The notes under the pieces are model-generated. The model saw only the letters and a program-made list of their open reading frames with translations. It searched no databases and was not told where the DNA came from. From Ophiura sarsii (Eukaryota > Echinodermata > Ophiuroidea > Amphilepidida > Ophiuridae): DNA of 64,000 nucleotides. Shown here piece after piece: positions 36,503 to 46,218 of the stretch. The stretch spans positions 1,595,853 through 1,659,852 of the forward strand of contig CM069442.1 of NCBI GenBank assembly GCA_035610835.1, read 5' to 3'. How positions within the stretch are numbered: the first letter of the stretch is position 1; each line of letters begins with the position of its first letter. The position numbers were made by a program, and so were the translations under genes.

Positions 36503-36689
36503 TACTCTGTTTGGCCATCTCGAGACAGTGACGTAACCGCGTATTCTACTAATTGCATCACACAACGCGCGCGCATACTCGCGGCGCTGGCGTACAAACA
36601 CGAGCGTTGAAAGGCGGAAGATACACATGCGTGCGTAAAAGCTGCGTCTGTTCAGTTACGTCACTGTCTCGAGATGGCCAAACAGAGTA
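36503..36689. mobile_element. 187-bp MITE, copy 2
   Basis: Same length and same perfect 35-bp inverted ends (TACTCTGTTTGGCCATCTCG onward) as 2726-2912, flanked by TA (36501-36502 and 36690-36691). The two copies differ at only five positions, all C/T. About 97% identity points to fairly recent movement. The end contains TGACGTAAC, which resembles a CRE/ATF site. No coding sequence. Confidence 0.9.
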
Positions 36690-36691
36690 TA

Positions 36692-37743
36692 AACAGGGCG
36701 GAGTTTTATCATCGCCTAACCTTAACAATTCTCTAATAAAATGGTGTAATTTCGCCTAGAAATGGTCCGATGGTATCGTGAGATAAATTACACCAAACAA
36801 ATAAAAGCAATATAAATCCAACTAAATTGACTTTGGTAACCAATAATATTATGAATTTTGCACTAAGAAACATATGTAATTGCAGCGTTTATTATTTTAT
36901 TGGAGAGATTAGCTACAGTCTGTAGCACAACTAATGTATATAGGAACATTTCAAAAGTCCGTGTAGCCCTCATCGTTCAAATTCTGCTTTGGAAATGGCA
37001 AAATCTAGTGAAATTAATAAATATAATCACACCTCAAGGTCAATTTTACAAGATATTTTTGATAATTAAATCAATACTTGGTGTTTTTTGTGAGCTTCAA
37101 ATATTATGGTGCGGTGGCACGACACCATGCTGACACCATACAGGACTTGCGTTTTCTATTCTAAGTATGTTTAGTTATGAAAGCGAGGGTTTTGATTAAG
37201 GGGTGGAGGTCTGGGGTCTTAATAAGCACGTCTTTCACAGCAGTAAACACCCCGCGTTGAAACCATTGAGACGAAAAATGTACCCCTTGTGATTTAAATG
37301 TTCTTTTTAGTCAGCAAACTCACCCTATTTGATCTATATAGTTTCCGGTTCTATACGACGATACCTCAATAAAAGGGGTCAGTAATACACAATGGCCCGT
37401 GTCATGTGCGTAGCATTCTAAGAAATTGTGTGACAACAAGTCCTTTGACTCGCACTATCTTATACAAAGACACCGAAAGCGTAGCTAAATTGATTTAAAT
37501 ATCGAGTAACATACAAGTCTTTTTTTTCTTCTTCATTTTCATGGTTACAACATTAACATCTGATTTCGTCAGTATTGCATAGTGCTGTAACTTGGATCAA
37601 TTTTAAAGAGGAGGATTCTTGTGTTTTACTATATATTTGTTTTGTGTTTTGTCTATTGTGTTTTACAGATATTTGAATCAATAAACAATTGTTGTTCTAA
37701 TGATAATGTTAAGGCTTAGTACATTTTCTAAACATTGCGCATG
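36692..37743. other. gene-free stretch
   Basis: No gene or element recognised. The 77-codon frame at 36900-37133 has no known domain. Confidence 0.4.
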
Positions 37744-37857
37744 GGGTGATGTACCGTTGAGTACGGACTATTTACGGATCTGAAATCCGGAGTTCGAGTC
37801 TCATCCTTACCATCGTTCTCAAATCCGGGGTTCGAGTCTCATCCTTACCATCGTTCT
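37744..37857 (+). pseudogene. tRNA-like relic with duplicated T-arm
   Basis: From 37744 the sequence resembles a tRNA: GGGGTGA, then TG, a D-arm-like GTACCGTTGAGTAC, a hairpin CGGATCTGAAATCCG in the anticodon region, then a B-box/T-arm GAGTTCGAGTCTC and ATCCTTACC. A 38-bp unit holding the T-arm (AAATCCGGNGTTCGAGTCTC...) is present twice in tandem, at 37783-37819 and 37821-37857, one base different. Acceptor pairing is poor, so this is a decayed tRNA or the head of a tRNA-derived SINE, not a working tRNA. Confidence 0.4.
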
Positions 37858-38400
37858 CGCTATCGCACTTCACTCATGGTGACGAGTTTTTAACGATTTT
37901 AATATTCCTAAAATTCCTATGGTTTCCTGATTATGTTTGTCCAACAGTTTTTTGGAATGGAAAACATATGACATAGAACTTATGTATGCATGGAAAGAAG
38001 ATGATTGCCAGCCGGCATGTGATTATTAAAGGCGCGCCAATTTGACCAGTTATGGCGTGTCATTCATCCAACTGATTCAATTACTTCATTACCGATTGAT
38101 TTCGAAAAGGTACCGGTTTATTAGTTAACATTCACTTTGAAGATGTTGTATTGACGGTCACTTGCCGGTATTTATTTGAACTTCGCTTCATTTAATCCGC
38201 TGATGAGCATGCATCAGCGAGTCCTATATGCACTTTCACACGCTGCCTTTAAGTTTATCCCAAAGTCACTTTTTAAAGATATTTCCATACACTTGAAATT
38301 ATCATTTTTCTGAATCTCGGCTATACATCGATGATACATTGTCTCGAATCCTGTCATACTTTTAAGCAATTTAGTACGACGGAAACGTTCCAAAATTGAT

Positions 38401-39810
38401 ATGTATCTCATAGGTGCTCATTCTATAGCAGTTATTATGCAAAAGCTGTGCAATACTGTGTGGAAGTCAAGAGTATGGCCAGAGGATTGGAAGAGATCAA
38501 TTTTCCTAGCACTTCCAAAGAAAGGGGATGCTAGCGAATGTAAAAATCATCGTACCATCGCTCTGATATCACATGCAAGCAAAATCCTGCTGCACATCAT
38601 CAACGAACGTCTTAGACCTCATCTTGAACGTGAACTTCCTGCTGAGCAAGCCGGTTTCCGGAAAGGTCGCGGCACAAGAGATCAAATAGCCAATGTACGT
38701 CACATAATGGAAAAATGTTTTGAATACCAGAGGGAGGTCTTCATGTGCTTCATAGACTACGCTAAGGCCTTTGATTGTGTGAGGTATTCGGCATTGTGGA
38801 CAGCACTGCAAGAAATGGGAATCCCTTACCACCTCTTCCACCTAATTCGCAATCTGTATGATGGTCAAGCTGCCTGTGTTCGCACTGAGAAAGGAAATAG
38901 TGACTGGTTTGCTCTAGGTCAGGGAGTACGTCAAGGGTGCATACTTTCACCAGCACTCTTCAACCTTCATGCAGAGTCTATAATGAGACGTGCATTGGAT
39001 GATTGGCCAGGGGGGCTGTCAGTAGGTGGATACCAAATACACAATCTACGTTATGCCGATGACACCACCCTGTTTGCAACAAATATGGAAGAGATGGCGG
39101 AACTCCTGAAGAAAGTCAAGGTGGAGAGTGAGCAGCTTGGCCTACGTCTAAATGTCAGCAAGACCAAGATCATGTCCATAGGCACAGATGGTGTTGGAGA
39201 GCCTCTCATAATTGATGGTAATGAGGTGGAATTGGTCTCTAAATTCAACTTTCTTGGATCCCTAATCACCAACGAGGGTGGTTGCAGCCAAGAGATTAGA
39301 CACCGTTTAGCAATGGCTAGATCAGCAATGATCAACCTAAGTAAGATCTGGGCTGACAGAGGAATAACCAGAGCAACAAAAACCAGGCTTGTCCAAGCCC
39401 TTGTATTTCCAATTGCCATGTATGCGTGTGAGACGTGGACCCTAACCAAAGCTGACAAAAACAGAATAGCTGCTTTCGAGATGTGGTGTTGGAGGCGTAT
39501 GCTTCGTATCGTATGGACAATGAGAAGGACCAATGCCAGTATTATTGAAGAAATAGGGGTGTCTAAACGACTTCTTCATGCTATCAACACCCAAATGCTG
39601 AGCTATATCTCACGTCGCAAGGGCAATAACCTGGAGAAGATGATCATGCAAGGCATGATTGAAGGGAAGCGCAAGAGAGGCAGACCTCGTTTCCGGTGGA
39701 TTGACCAAATAAAGTTGATTACTGGACACCCGCTCCGTGATTGTTACTCCTTTGCTGAAAATCGTTATTTGTGGCGTAGTATCTGTAAGGTCACGAGCTG
39801 TCAGTCATGA
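38401..39810 (+). CDS. RTE-clade LINE reverse transcriptase, 5'-truncated but uninterrupted frame
   Basis: A 469-codon frame. Reverse transcriptase copies element RNA into DNA at the target. Visible motifs: LPKKGDASECKNHRTIALIS (about residues 38-57), AGFRKGRGTRDQ (84-95), FIDYAKAFD with catalytic Asp119, GQGVRQGCILSPALFN (173-188), and LRYADD with the catalytic Asp pair at 220-221. The C-terminal end follows, with YACETWTL, FEMWCWRRMLRI and GKRKRGRPRFRWIDQI. This order and the tail fit the RTE (BovB-like) clade. The endonuclease domain and any 5' part are missing. Codons 1-7 come from host flank, because the insertion begins at 38423, inside the frame. So the start is an accident and the protein is probably not made. 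No stop or frameshift is seen, which suggests a young copy. Confidence 0.85.
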   Translation: MYLIGAHSIAVIMQKLCNTVWKSRVWPEDWKRSIFLALPKKGDASECKNHRTIALISHASKILLHIINERLRPHLERELPAEQAGFRKGRGTRDQIANVRHIMEKCFEYQREVFMCFIDYAKAFDCVRYSALWTALQEMGIPYHLFHLIRNLYDGQAACVRTEKGNSDWFALGQGVRQGCILSPALFNLHAESIMRRALDDWPGGLSVGGYQIHNLRYADDTTLFATNMEEMAELLKKVKVESEQLGLRLNVSKTKIMSIGTDGVGEPLIIDGNEVELVSKFNFLGSLITNEGGCSQEIRHRLAMARSAMINLSKIWADRGITRATKTRLVQALVFPIAMYACETWTLTKADKNRIAAFEMWCWRRMLRIVWTMRRTNASIIEEIGVSKRLLHAINTQMLSYISRRKGNNLEKMIMQGMIEGKRKRGRPRFRWIDQIKLITGHPLRDCYSFAENRYLWRSICKVTSCQS

Positions 39811-39842
39811 CAGGACCGAACCAACCAACCAAGGTGCTCATT
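38412..39842 (+). mobile_element. RTE-type LINE insertion with 11-bp target duplication
   Basis: AGGTGCTCATT is found at 38412-38422 and again at 39832-39842. The 1,409 bp between them hold the truncated reverse transcriptase frame. They end, 18 bases past its stop, in a short AACC/ACCA tandem tail (CCGAACCAACCAACCAA), not poly(A). Truncation at the 5' end, a short variable target duplication and a simple-repeat tail are usual for target-primed insertion by RTE elements. Confidence 0.9.
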
Positions 39843-39939
39843 ACTTGCAAAATTCCTCAAAACTTTACATACGTTTCAGTTAAGTTAAAACTTTCTTAAT
39901 AATAGTCCAGAGGCTAACTCTCATACGAGGCCTAGTTAA

Positions 39940-41035
39940 GGGCAGTGTCAACCCGGAACTTGTTTCAAAAATTGAATTTCATATTTCTCTATTATTTTAT
40001 ACTTTTATATGTATTCTATCATTACCATCATAAGTTACTAATCGGAAGCTATTATTTCCCGTTCTTTTGGGTGATTTTAAATTGTTGTTTTGCTAAGTTT
40101 GAGTCAGGAAAAGGCGCATAGTTATTTGGCGGGAATTTAAGCGGAGTTCCACGCTTTTCAAATGCTGCGACAGCTGTTCGATCATTGCGTCGCGCGCTGA
40201 AACTTCTCGCGCGTAATACTAGACGCGCCGCTTAATATCCGCGACGTAGACGCGAAAAACAAAAGAGCGCAAAACAATGTCTAAAATGTAAACAAAGGCC
40301 AATCTTACGATCATTTAAATTTCAGTTTTCTTCCAATTTCTTCACATTGTGACAATATAAATTGAATCTGATAGTTTATTATGATTGTTCATAATAGTAT
40401 ACTCGCTTTTTAGGTCACACGCCCGTGTGTTCCGTGAACATTTAGCTTTAAATGGTGGAAAATGTCAATATTTTTACTAAATCGATGGTTTCTAGAAGTT
40501 CAAATTTGAAGGAATTTTACGAATTTTCAGACAACATAACTAAAAATATATCAAACTATCAGGTAAGCTTTTACTACCATTGTGTAGAGGACTTTCAGCG
40601 CTAGGAGGCAATTTTTTATTTTTTCGATTTTGGATTTTAAACTCGAGATATGCATCCATTTCTAGCGAAATGTACGCAAAAAAACACGACTTTTACACTT
40701 TTCCGATGTTTTTAGCAATATTTCCAAAACCAAGCTTTATTTTGGAAAAAGAAAAAATTGCCTCCTAGACAAAATTGTTTTGTTTACAAAAACGTATATT
40801 AGAATAAATTACCATTTTTTATTTTATAGTTATGCTGTCTGAAAATTTTGGGGTAAAAAAATGGCTTTTTGGTTCATTTCTCAAAATTTAGTTTATTTGG
40901 TATCACATTGATATCACCATCGGCTTCCTTATCAAATTTCCTTTCTAAAAATGTATACTTTTATGTACTTTTATTCAATATTCTCAAACTTAGAAGCAAA
41001 AGTTGATCATTAAAATAATAGGGTTGACACTTCCC
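39940..41035. mobile_element. 1.1-kb TTAA-flanked element
   Basis: Left end GGGCAGTGTCAACCC and right end GGGTTGACACTTCCC form inverted repeats, flanked by TTAA (39936-39939 and 41036-41039). TTAA duplication suggests piggyBac or Kolobok mobilisation. The interior is AT-rich, except for a CpG-rich patch at 40130-40270 (many GCGCGC-like words), and has no transposase frame. A smaller inverted repeat (40601-40768) lies inside. Confidence 0.8.
40601..40768. repeat. hairpin nested in the TTAA element
   Basis: TAGGAGGCAATTTTTTATTT at the left pairs with AAAAAATTGCCTCCTA at the right. Partial pairing continues inward (TTTTGGATTTTA / CAAGCTTTATTTTGGA). It could be a separate small MITE with a TA target, or part of the parent element. 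Confidence 0.6.
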
Positions 41036-42584
41036 TTAAGGCGAATCGTTCAACCGGTGTACCTTCTCAAATCTGATCACATAGGTAGTTAGTATAGACC
41101 CTCCAGATAAGTGCCCGGTAGTGTCGGAGTCAATCGTAATTGTGGTGTCACATTTTTTTACGGGTCTTTTTAAAGAATGTCTCATTTGATAGTAAAATTG
41201 CACGAGTTCAGGGTAGGGGAAACATAAATCATCATATCTATGCTTAATTTTAACCGAATTGCGTCATTATTGCATCAAAATATGCCAATTGATTACCGCT
41301 CTCACGTTAATATTTCAATGAAGCTGTGTATCACACAAATAATTCGAAATACTAATATAACATATCCATTTGATAAAATATTACCATGTTTTTTGCATAC
41401 TATTTTCAACATTCAGCAAAGTTTATTTAGAAATAATTCTAATAAGTTATTTGTCATTAAATGTTGTTGTATTGGCAGTCAAGCCTGTTGTTGTCATATT
41501 GGAAATAAATTGGACATATAATAACTTCACATGTTTACATGCTGTTTTTTCAAAGTGTCCCATAGAACAGTAGAATTTGATCGGTTTAGGTGAGAGGAAT
41601 TATTAATTGCCACATCATTGCGTTTAATCAACGAAAATATGTTATCTTGGTAGGCATGGTTATGCTATGAACTTCTCTCCACTTGGTCCGAAATAGTTCT
41701 CCTTGACTAGCTTCGATTATGGTCTTTCCAGACCAATGACATGACAAGAAAGCATTTCATCTTTGATATACTATTATACAGCTTAACCCATATTTGTGAA
41801 GTATGTCTTAGAAGTCACCTCATAGGTGACTTGTACTATTTTAATTGAAAGCATTTTATGATTTAGGTGCTTGCTTAATGGCAAAGGTCCACTCTAGCTA
41901 GTTCACCCAGGGTGAACTGGCTTACACCTGTTCATTTGGTGAAGATAAAATAGAGTTAAGAAATCTCAACCTTGAGATATTCCCAAAGTATATGGCTGGT
42001 AAGAGCGGACCTACGGGTTTAACTCGGTGGTGTCCGCGATCTACGATGGCTCTCCACACTTTTTCATTACATTCCAGTGGCCTGTAATATTTGAGCCCAA
42101 GTTTGACAAGGTTGAACTGGCCATGACGCTAGTATTAAGTAAGTTCCACCCCAGAATTACATCCATCCAACACCATTGACCGCATGCTGGGGACCTTGAG
42201 TGTGGCAGCGGTGGAACTGGTAGCAAGCCCGTAGGCGCTGCAGTTTTGCCACATGACTTAGCACACGTGGTGACTTTCAGCCAGATTTGGGCTAGTTTTA
42301 AAGCTAAAATCTGCATCTGCTCTTCGGATAATATAATGTGGTTTTTTTTCTCGAAATTTGAACTTTTGTTTTTACAAAATATGATATAGCACTAGTTTCT
42401 ATGACAAATTTAAGTTAAAAGTTGGACACAACAACATTTTTTAAAAGTAATATATAAGGCTTCTAGTTACACCCAGACTAAAGAGCCTTGAGACATGATT
42501 AGGACAGCGGTGGGAATGGTAGCAAGCACGCTGGCAAGACACAGGTGGTGTAAAATAAATCAGATAAATGGTGTAGGAGGGGAT

Positions 42585-42855
42585 GAAGTTATTACCCTGG
42601 ATAAAGCATCAAAGCCGTGCAAGAAAGTTGCATAACAAACAGGGAACGGAACCGTCGGTCATTTAATGCTGTATTTATGTTACTTGTCTCCAATCCAGTA
42701 TCCTGCTTGAATAAATAAATAAATGTCAGAGCAGGTCTTCCCGGTTTTCTTTCGCCATGCTTGGTGCACCAGTTTGGATACTGGCTCCTCACTTCTAAAA
42801 CAGTGGCCAGCCAACCTTGTTCGTCTCTTCTGAATCTTCTGGCTTAATGTTGACA
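42585..42855 (-). pseudogene. LINE polyprotein C-terminal tail fragment
   Basis: The minus strand reads RRDEQGWLATVLEVRSQYP, then KHGERKPGRPALTFI and FKQDTGLETSNINTALNDRR. That is the pattern (basic stretch, GRP, then DTG...DR.W) seen after the reverse transcriptase domain in several LINE clades. It resembles, but is not the same family as, the GKRKRGRPRFRW tail of the RTE element at 38423. No reverse transcriptase core is left, and in-frame stops lie just upstream. The clade is uncertain. Confidence 0.5.
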
Positions 42856-42975
42856 GAAAGGGTCAAAGGTCATGTAGGGGTCATTAGAGGTCAATGTGTG
42901 TACACCCCATGTTACCCATAAGTTTATTGTCACCAAGCTTATTTTTAATGACCTTTGACCTCTTTCTGTCTAAAC
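42849..42975. repeat. small hairpin with AGGTCA half-sites
   Basis: TTGACAGAAAGGGTCAAAGG pairs with the complement of TGACCTTTGACCTCTTTCTG. The left arm holds GGGTCA-A-AGGTCA, a direct repeat with one-base spacing, then GGGGTCA and AGGTCA; the right arm holds TGACCT-T-TGACC. Similar clusters are at 52631-52675. Whether this is a MITE or a regulatory array cannot be told from sequence alone. Confidence 0.5.
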
Positions 42976-43443
42976 TTAAAACTATTTATTGCTGTTTTGG
43001 GAATAACACAATCTGAGACAATCTGAGAATCAATCGATGGCGGTCAATCTGAGGATCTCTACAATGGCGGTCTGTGGACAGGTAATAAAAAGTAGGAGAA
43101 ATGTGTAACTTTGCACAGGGACTTAGTAAAGATGTCTGAAGGATCACATAACAAAATTAAGTTTCTGGCTCCTTCACTTCTGGGTGATTTCTAAAACTTT
43201 ATGATACCCCTCGTATATATCATGATTTATGTTTCCCCTACCCTGAAATCGTGCTATTTTACTATCGAATGAGACACTTTATAAAAAAAAATTGTGACAC
43301 CACAATTTGGATTGACTCACTACCTGGCACTTATCTAGAGGGTCTGTACTAATTACCCATGTGATCAGATTTGAGAAGGTACACCGGTTGAACGATCACT
43401 TCCCAGCCTCTAGACTATAAATAGTGTTTCAATATTCTAAATA

Positions 43444-43793
43444 TTCGGAAAAAGTGTAGGTCCATTTTAGGTCCCATATTCTGGACTGTACTAGTATTGT
43501 CTAATACTGGAACACCCTGTATCGTTCAATACTGATATAATTTAAAGTCAGTGTTTCAGTATCGGACGATACTGACACATATAAAATGTTTCAGTATCGG
43601 GCGATACTGTAACACAGTTATGTACCAGTATCGTTCAATACTGGGACAAATCACACTGATGGCATGAGTACCAGTATCGCCCGATACTGGATACTGGAAC
43701 AGTTCAATCGTACCACAGTATTGACCGATACTGGCAATTTATTGAACAATACTGATATACCAGTATCAGGTACCTAAAGTACACTTTTCAAAA
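43444..43793. mobile_element. element built of CAGTATCG palindromes, copy 2
   Basis: Ends TTCGGAAAAAGTGTAGGTCC and complement-of-right TTTTGAAAAGTGTACTTTAG pair imperfectly. They match the ends of 16371-16698. The body holds about eight 18-bp palindromes, four of them perfect or nearly so (CAGTATCGGACGATACTG, CAGTATCGGGCGATACTG, CAGTATCGCCCGATACTG, CAGTATTGACCGATACTG). No coding sequence. Confidence 0.65.
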
Positions 43794-46218
43794 TTATTCT
43801 AACAGACTCCAAATTATAATATGAAAAGAGATTACATCTCATTTATTTAGCCAGTAGCAGATCATCAAATTCAACACCCTTAGAAACCTCTGAAAAAGGA
43901 GGAATTCCAACTATACCAAAGATTGATTTATTATACAAAAATCTGAGAAATTAGTCTTACGCTTGAGTGTATATATACGGGGGAAGTCCCCATACGAATT
44001 ATATGCCGCCGCATCGATATCGCGTTAGTGTCTGCATGTTTGTTGCAATAACTAGCCCGGTATAACCCAATGGGGGAAATGTAATTTTTCGCCGCGTCTA
44101 GTGAAATACCAAATGACTGTAAATGTCCATTGATAGATGATATACGGTATTAAACCAAATAATCAGAATCCCTTTTGGTGTTTTCGTAAGAAAATACGGA
44201 AACGAATTTGCGCCTTTTTCACTTTTTCGAAAATAGATTTTTAGACTGTTCAAATATTGTTCATTGTTTTCATCGATGGTGCCCCCCCCCCCCCCACACT
44301 CTGAACCATCATGACCATGCAAATGTGTGGTAAATTTCATCGGACAATTCTCAATGAACTAACAGGAGTGCGCATGACCATATTGGTTGTACGCAAAAAG
44401 GAGGGATTCGAAGTTTTACAGAATGTGTAAACATGATCACAATAAATGGTGTAAATGTTTAAACTAAATTAAATAAGTTGCCTGTTTTCTGGGACACGTT
44501 GTGTATCTTCTGTGATTTTCATTGCATGTTCTTTACGAAACAACGTGAATGTATACACACTTTTAGAATGGAGAACAGTAAAAAGTGCTCCTGGGAAAAT
44601 CATAATCAAATTGTATTCACGTCATGAGTTTAAGAAAGGTACTCCTATGGGGCCACTCTGCACTAAGGATTATTTGACTATAATCAAGGTAAAATGTTGT
44701 AAATAACAGTGAATGTAAATATATAAGTCCAAGGGAAATGGTTCGAGATTTCCGTTTCATGTTTTGTTTGCTTTTGTGCTTCAACTAAATCTTTCTGCCT
44801 CATTTTTTTGCCACAGGCTAATGCTATGGTTTGTTTGAATGATTTAGGTCCATTATACTGTTTCAATTGATATCTGAACGTCTTTCATTCGGTTTAGACA
44901 CTTCAAAGGAATATGCTGTGTATATCTCAATGGAATAATTCAATTTGTGTTTAATAGATGTGTAAACTGTGCAGTATCAAATGAATCGTCAGTAGTACAG
45001 TGTTCTACTATCTGTCGTGACACATTTTTTTGCGAAATTGTGTTTTATAAAAATAGAAGATTAGGTATCCTCACTGTCTAATTTATAAGATAGACGTCAG
45101 TACCTAACAATTTGGCGATAATTACGATAATAAGACCATAATGTAAAATGTTAAGGCATGTACGTCCATAAACGAAAGAAAATAGTGTTTGAACACTTTG
45201 TAGGTGTAATGTAAAGTGTTCTCCTTTCTCCTTGATCAATGTTGAATCCCACAATTTGTCCACCATTAGCACAGGGCCTCGCAACATTGATCGGTAGGGA
45301 AGGGGAAGAGGTAAGAGGAAGGGGATATTTCAGGCTACCAGAAACATGTTTCAATTTTCACGTTACTCAAATATCGTGCGTGTTAAGGTACAAATAGCAT
45401 GGCAATTAGGGTCAGTGTTCGAACGCATTTTTTCTATGATTGTGTTTAAAATCGCTTAAGAAAATCATCTAATTTCAGTTTTCGGCCCATAACTCTGTTG
45501 TTATATGAGCAAATCCAATGACGAAATTTTGCATGCTTATCGGGATTGTCTATAGCTATCATCACACCAAAGTAGAAGAAAATTGACAGACGTTTAGGGA
45601 AACGTCACATAATGCACATGTCGTATAGCCCTGAATACGTGATAGATGAATATAAATAACTTCAGCTTGATTATTTAGGCCTATTAATGTTATTAATTTC
45701 TTTCATAATGAACATCGTACCATTCACTGATATACACAATAATATTTAAATATTAAAATTCAATTTTCGGACACAGACAATAGGTATAGGCCTAAAATTA
45801 AACAAATGCATGTTATATTTGGCTAATATTATTTTAATTATATTATTTGTTTTGTTAGGGTTACTTAATAAATATTATATTTGAGACATTATAAATTTAA
45901 TATAAATCATATCAAAACCATAATACGAATGCGTTTTGTCTCAAGAAATAAATAAAACTTCAACCATTGAATATGACGCAAAATATGTATGAACATAAAA
46001 TACACTTGGGTCAATGTGGTCAATGGTAAATCGTTACGATTTACCTTCATACAAAAGTACGTGTAATCAACAAGTTACCGTATCAATATACTTATTTTTT
46101 TTAACATTAGTGGTAAATGGTTCCATAGCGTGTTACGGGCACGGTTTACCTCTACCATTGTTCATACTTTACCACTGAGTTCACTCCTATCCTTCCCGAA
46201 AATATGTTTTCATTGACC
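43794..46218. other. gene-free stretch
   Basis: No gene is recognised. It contains a C14 tract at 44282-44295, two TAGGCCTA octamers (45676 and 45787), and a perfect 21-bp palindrome at 46024-46044 with arms GGTAAATCGT and ACGATTTACC. Further GGTAAA/TTTACC words lie around 46112-46175. Frames of 60-80 codons here show no domain. Confidence 0.4.

Larger units (their letters stand above)
41046..43396. mobile_element. 2.35-kb element with 200-bp inverted ends
   Basis: TCGTTCAACCGGTGTACCTT at the left matches the complement of the right end. Pairing covers about 200 bp, including GTGGTGTCACA, GAATGAGACA-type and CCTACCCTGAA blocks with small gaps. It starts about 10 bp after the TTAA element ends. 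No clear target duplication. Inside are a LINE tail fragment (42585-42855), a small hairpin (42849-42975) and two related short segments (GTGG(A/G)A(C/A)TGGTAGCAAGC near 42207 and 42509). No transposase is seen. Confidence 0.65.

Noticed and set aside
39051..39533. 160-codon minus-strand frame
   Set aside because: Antisense shadow of the RTE reverse transcriptase.
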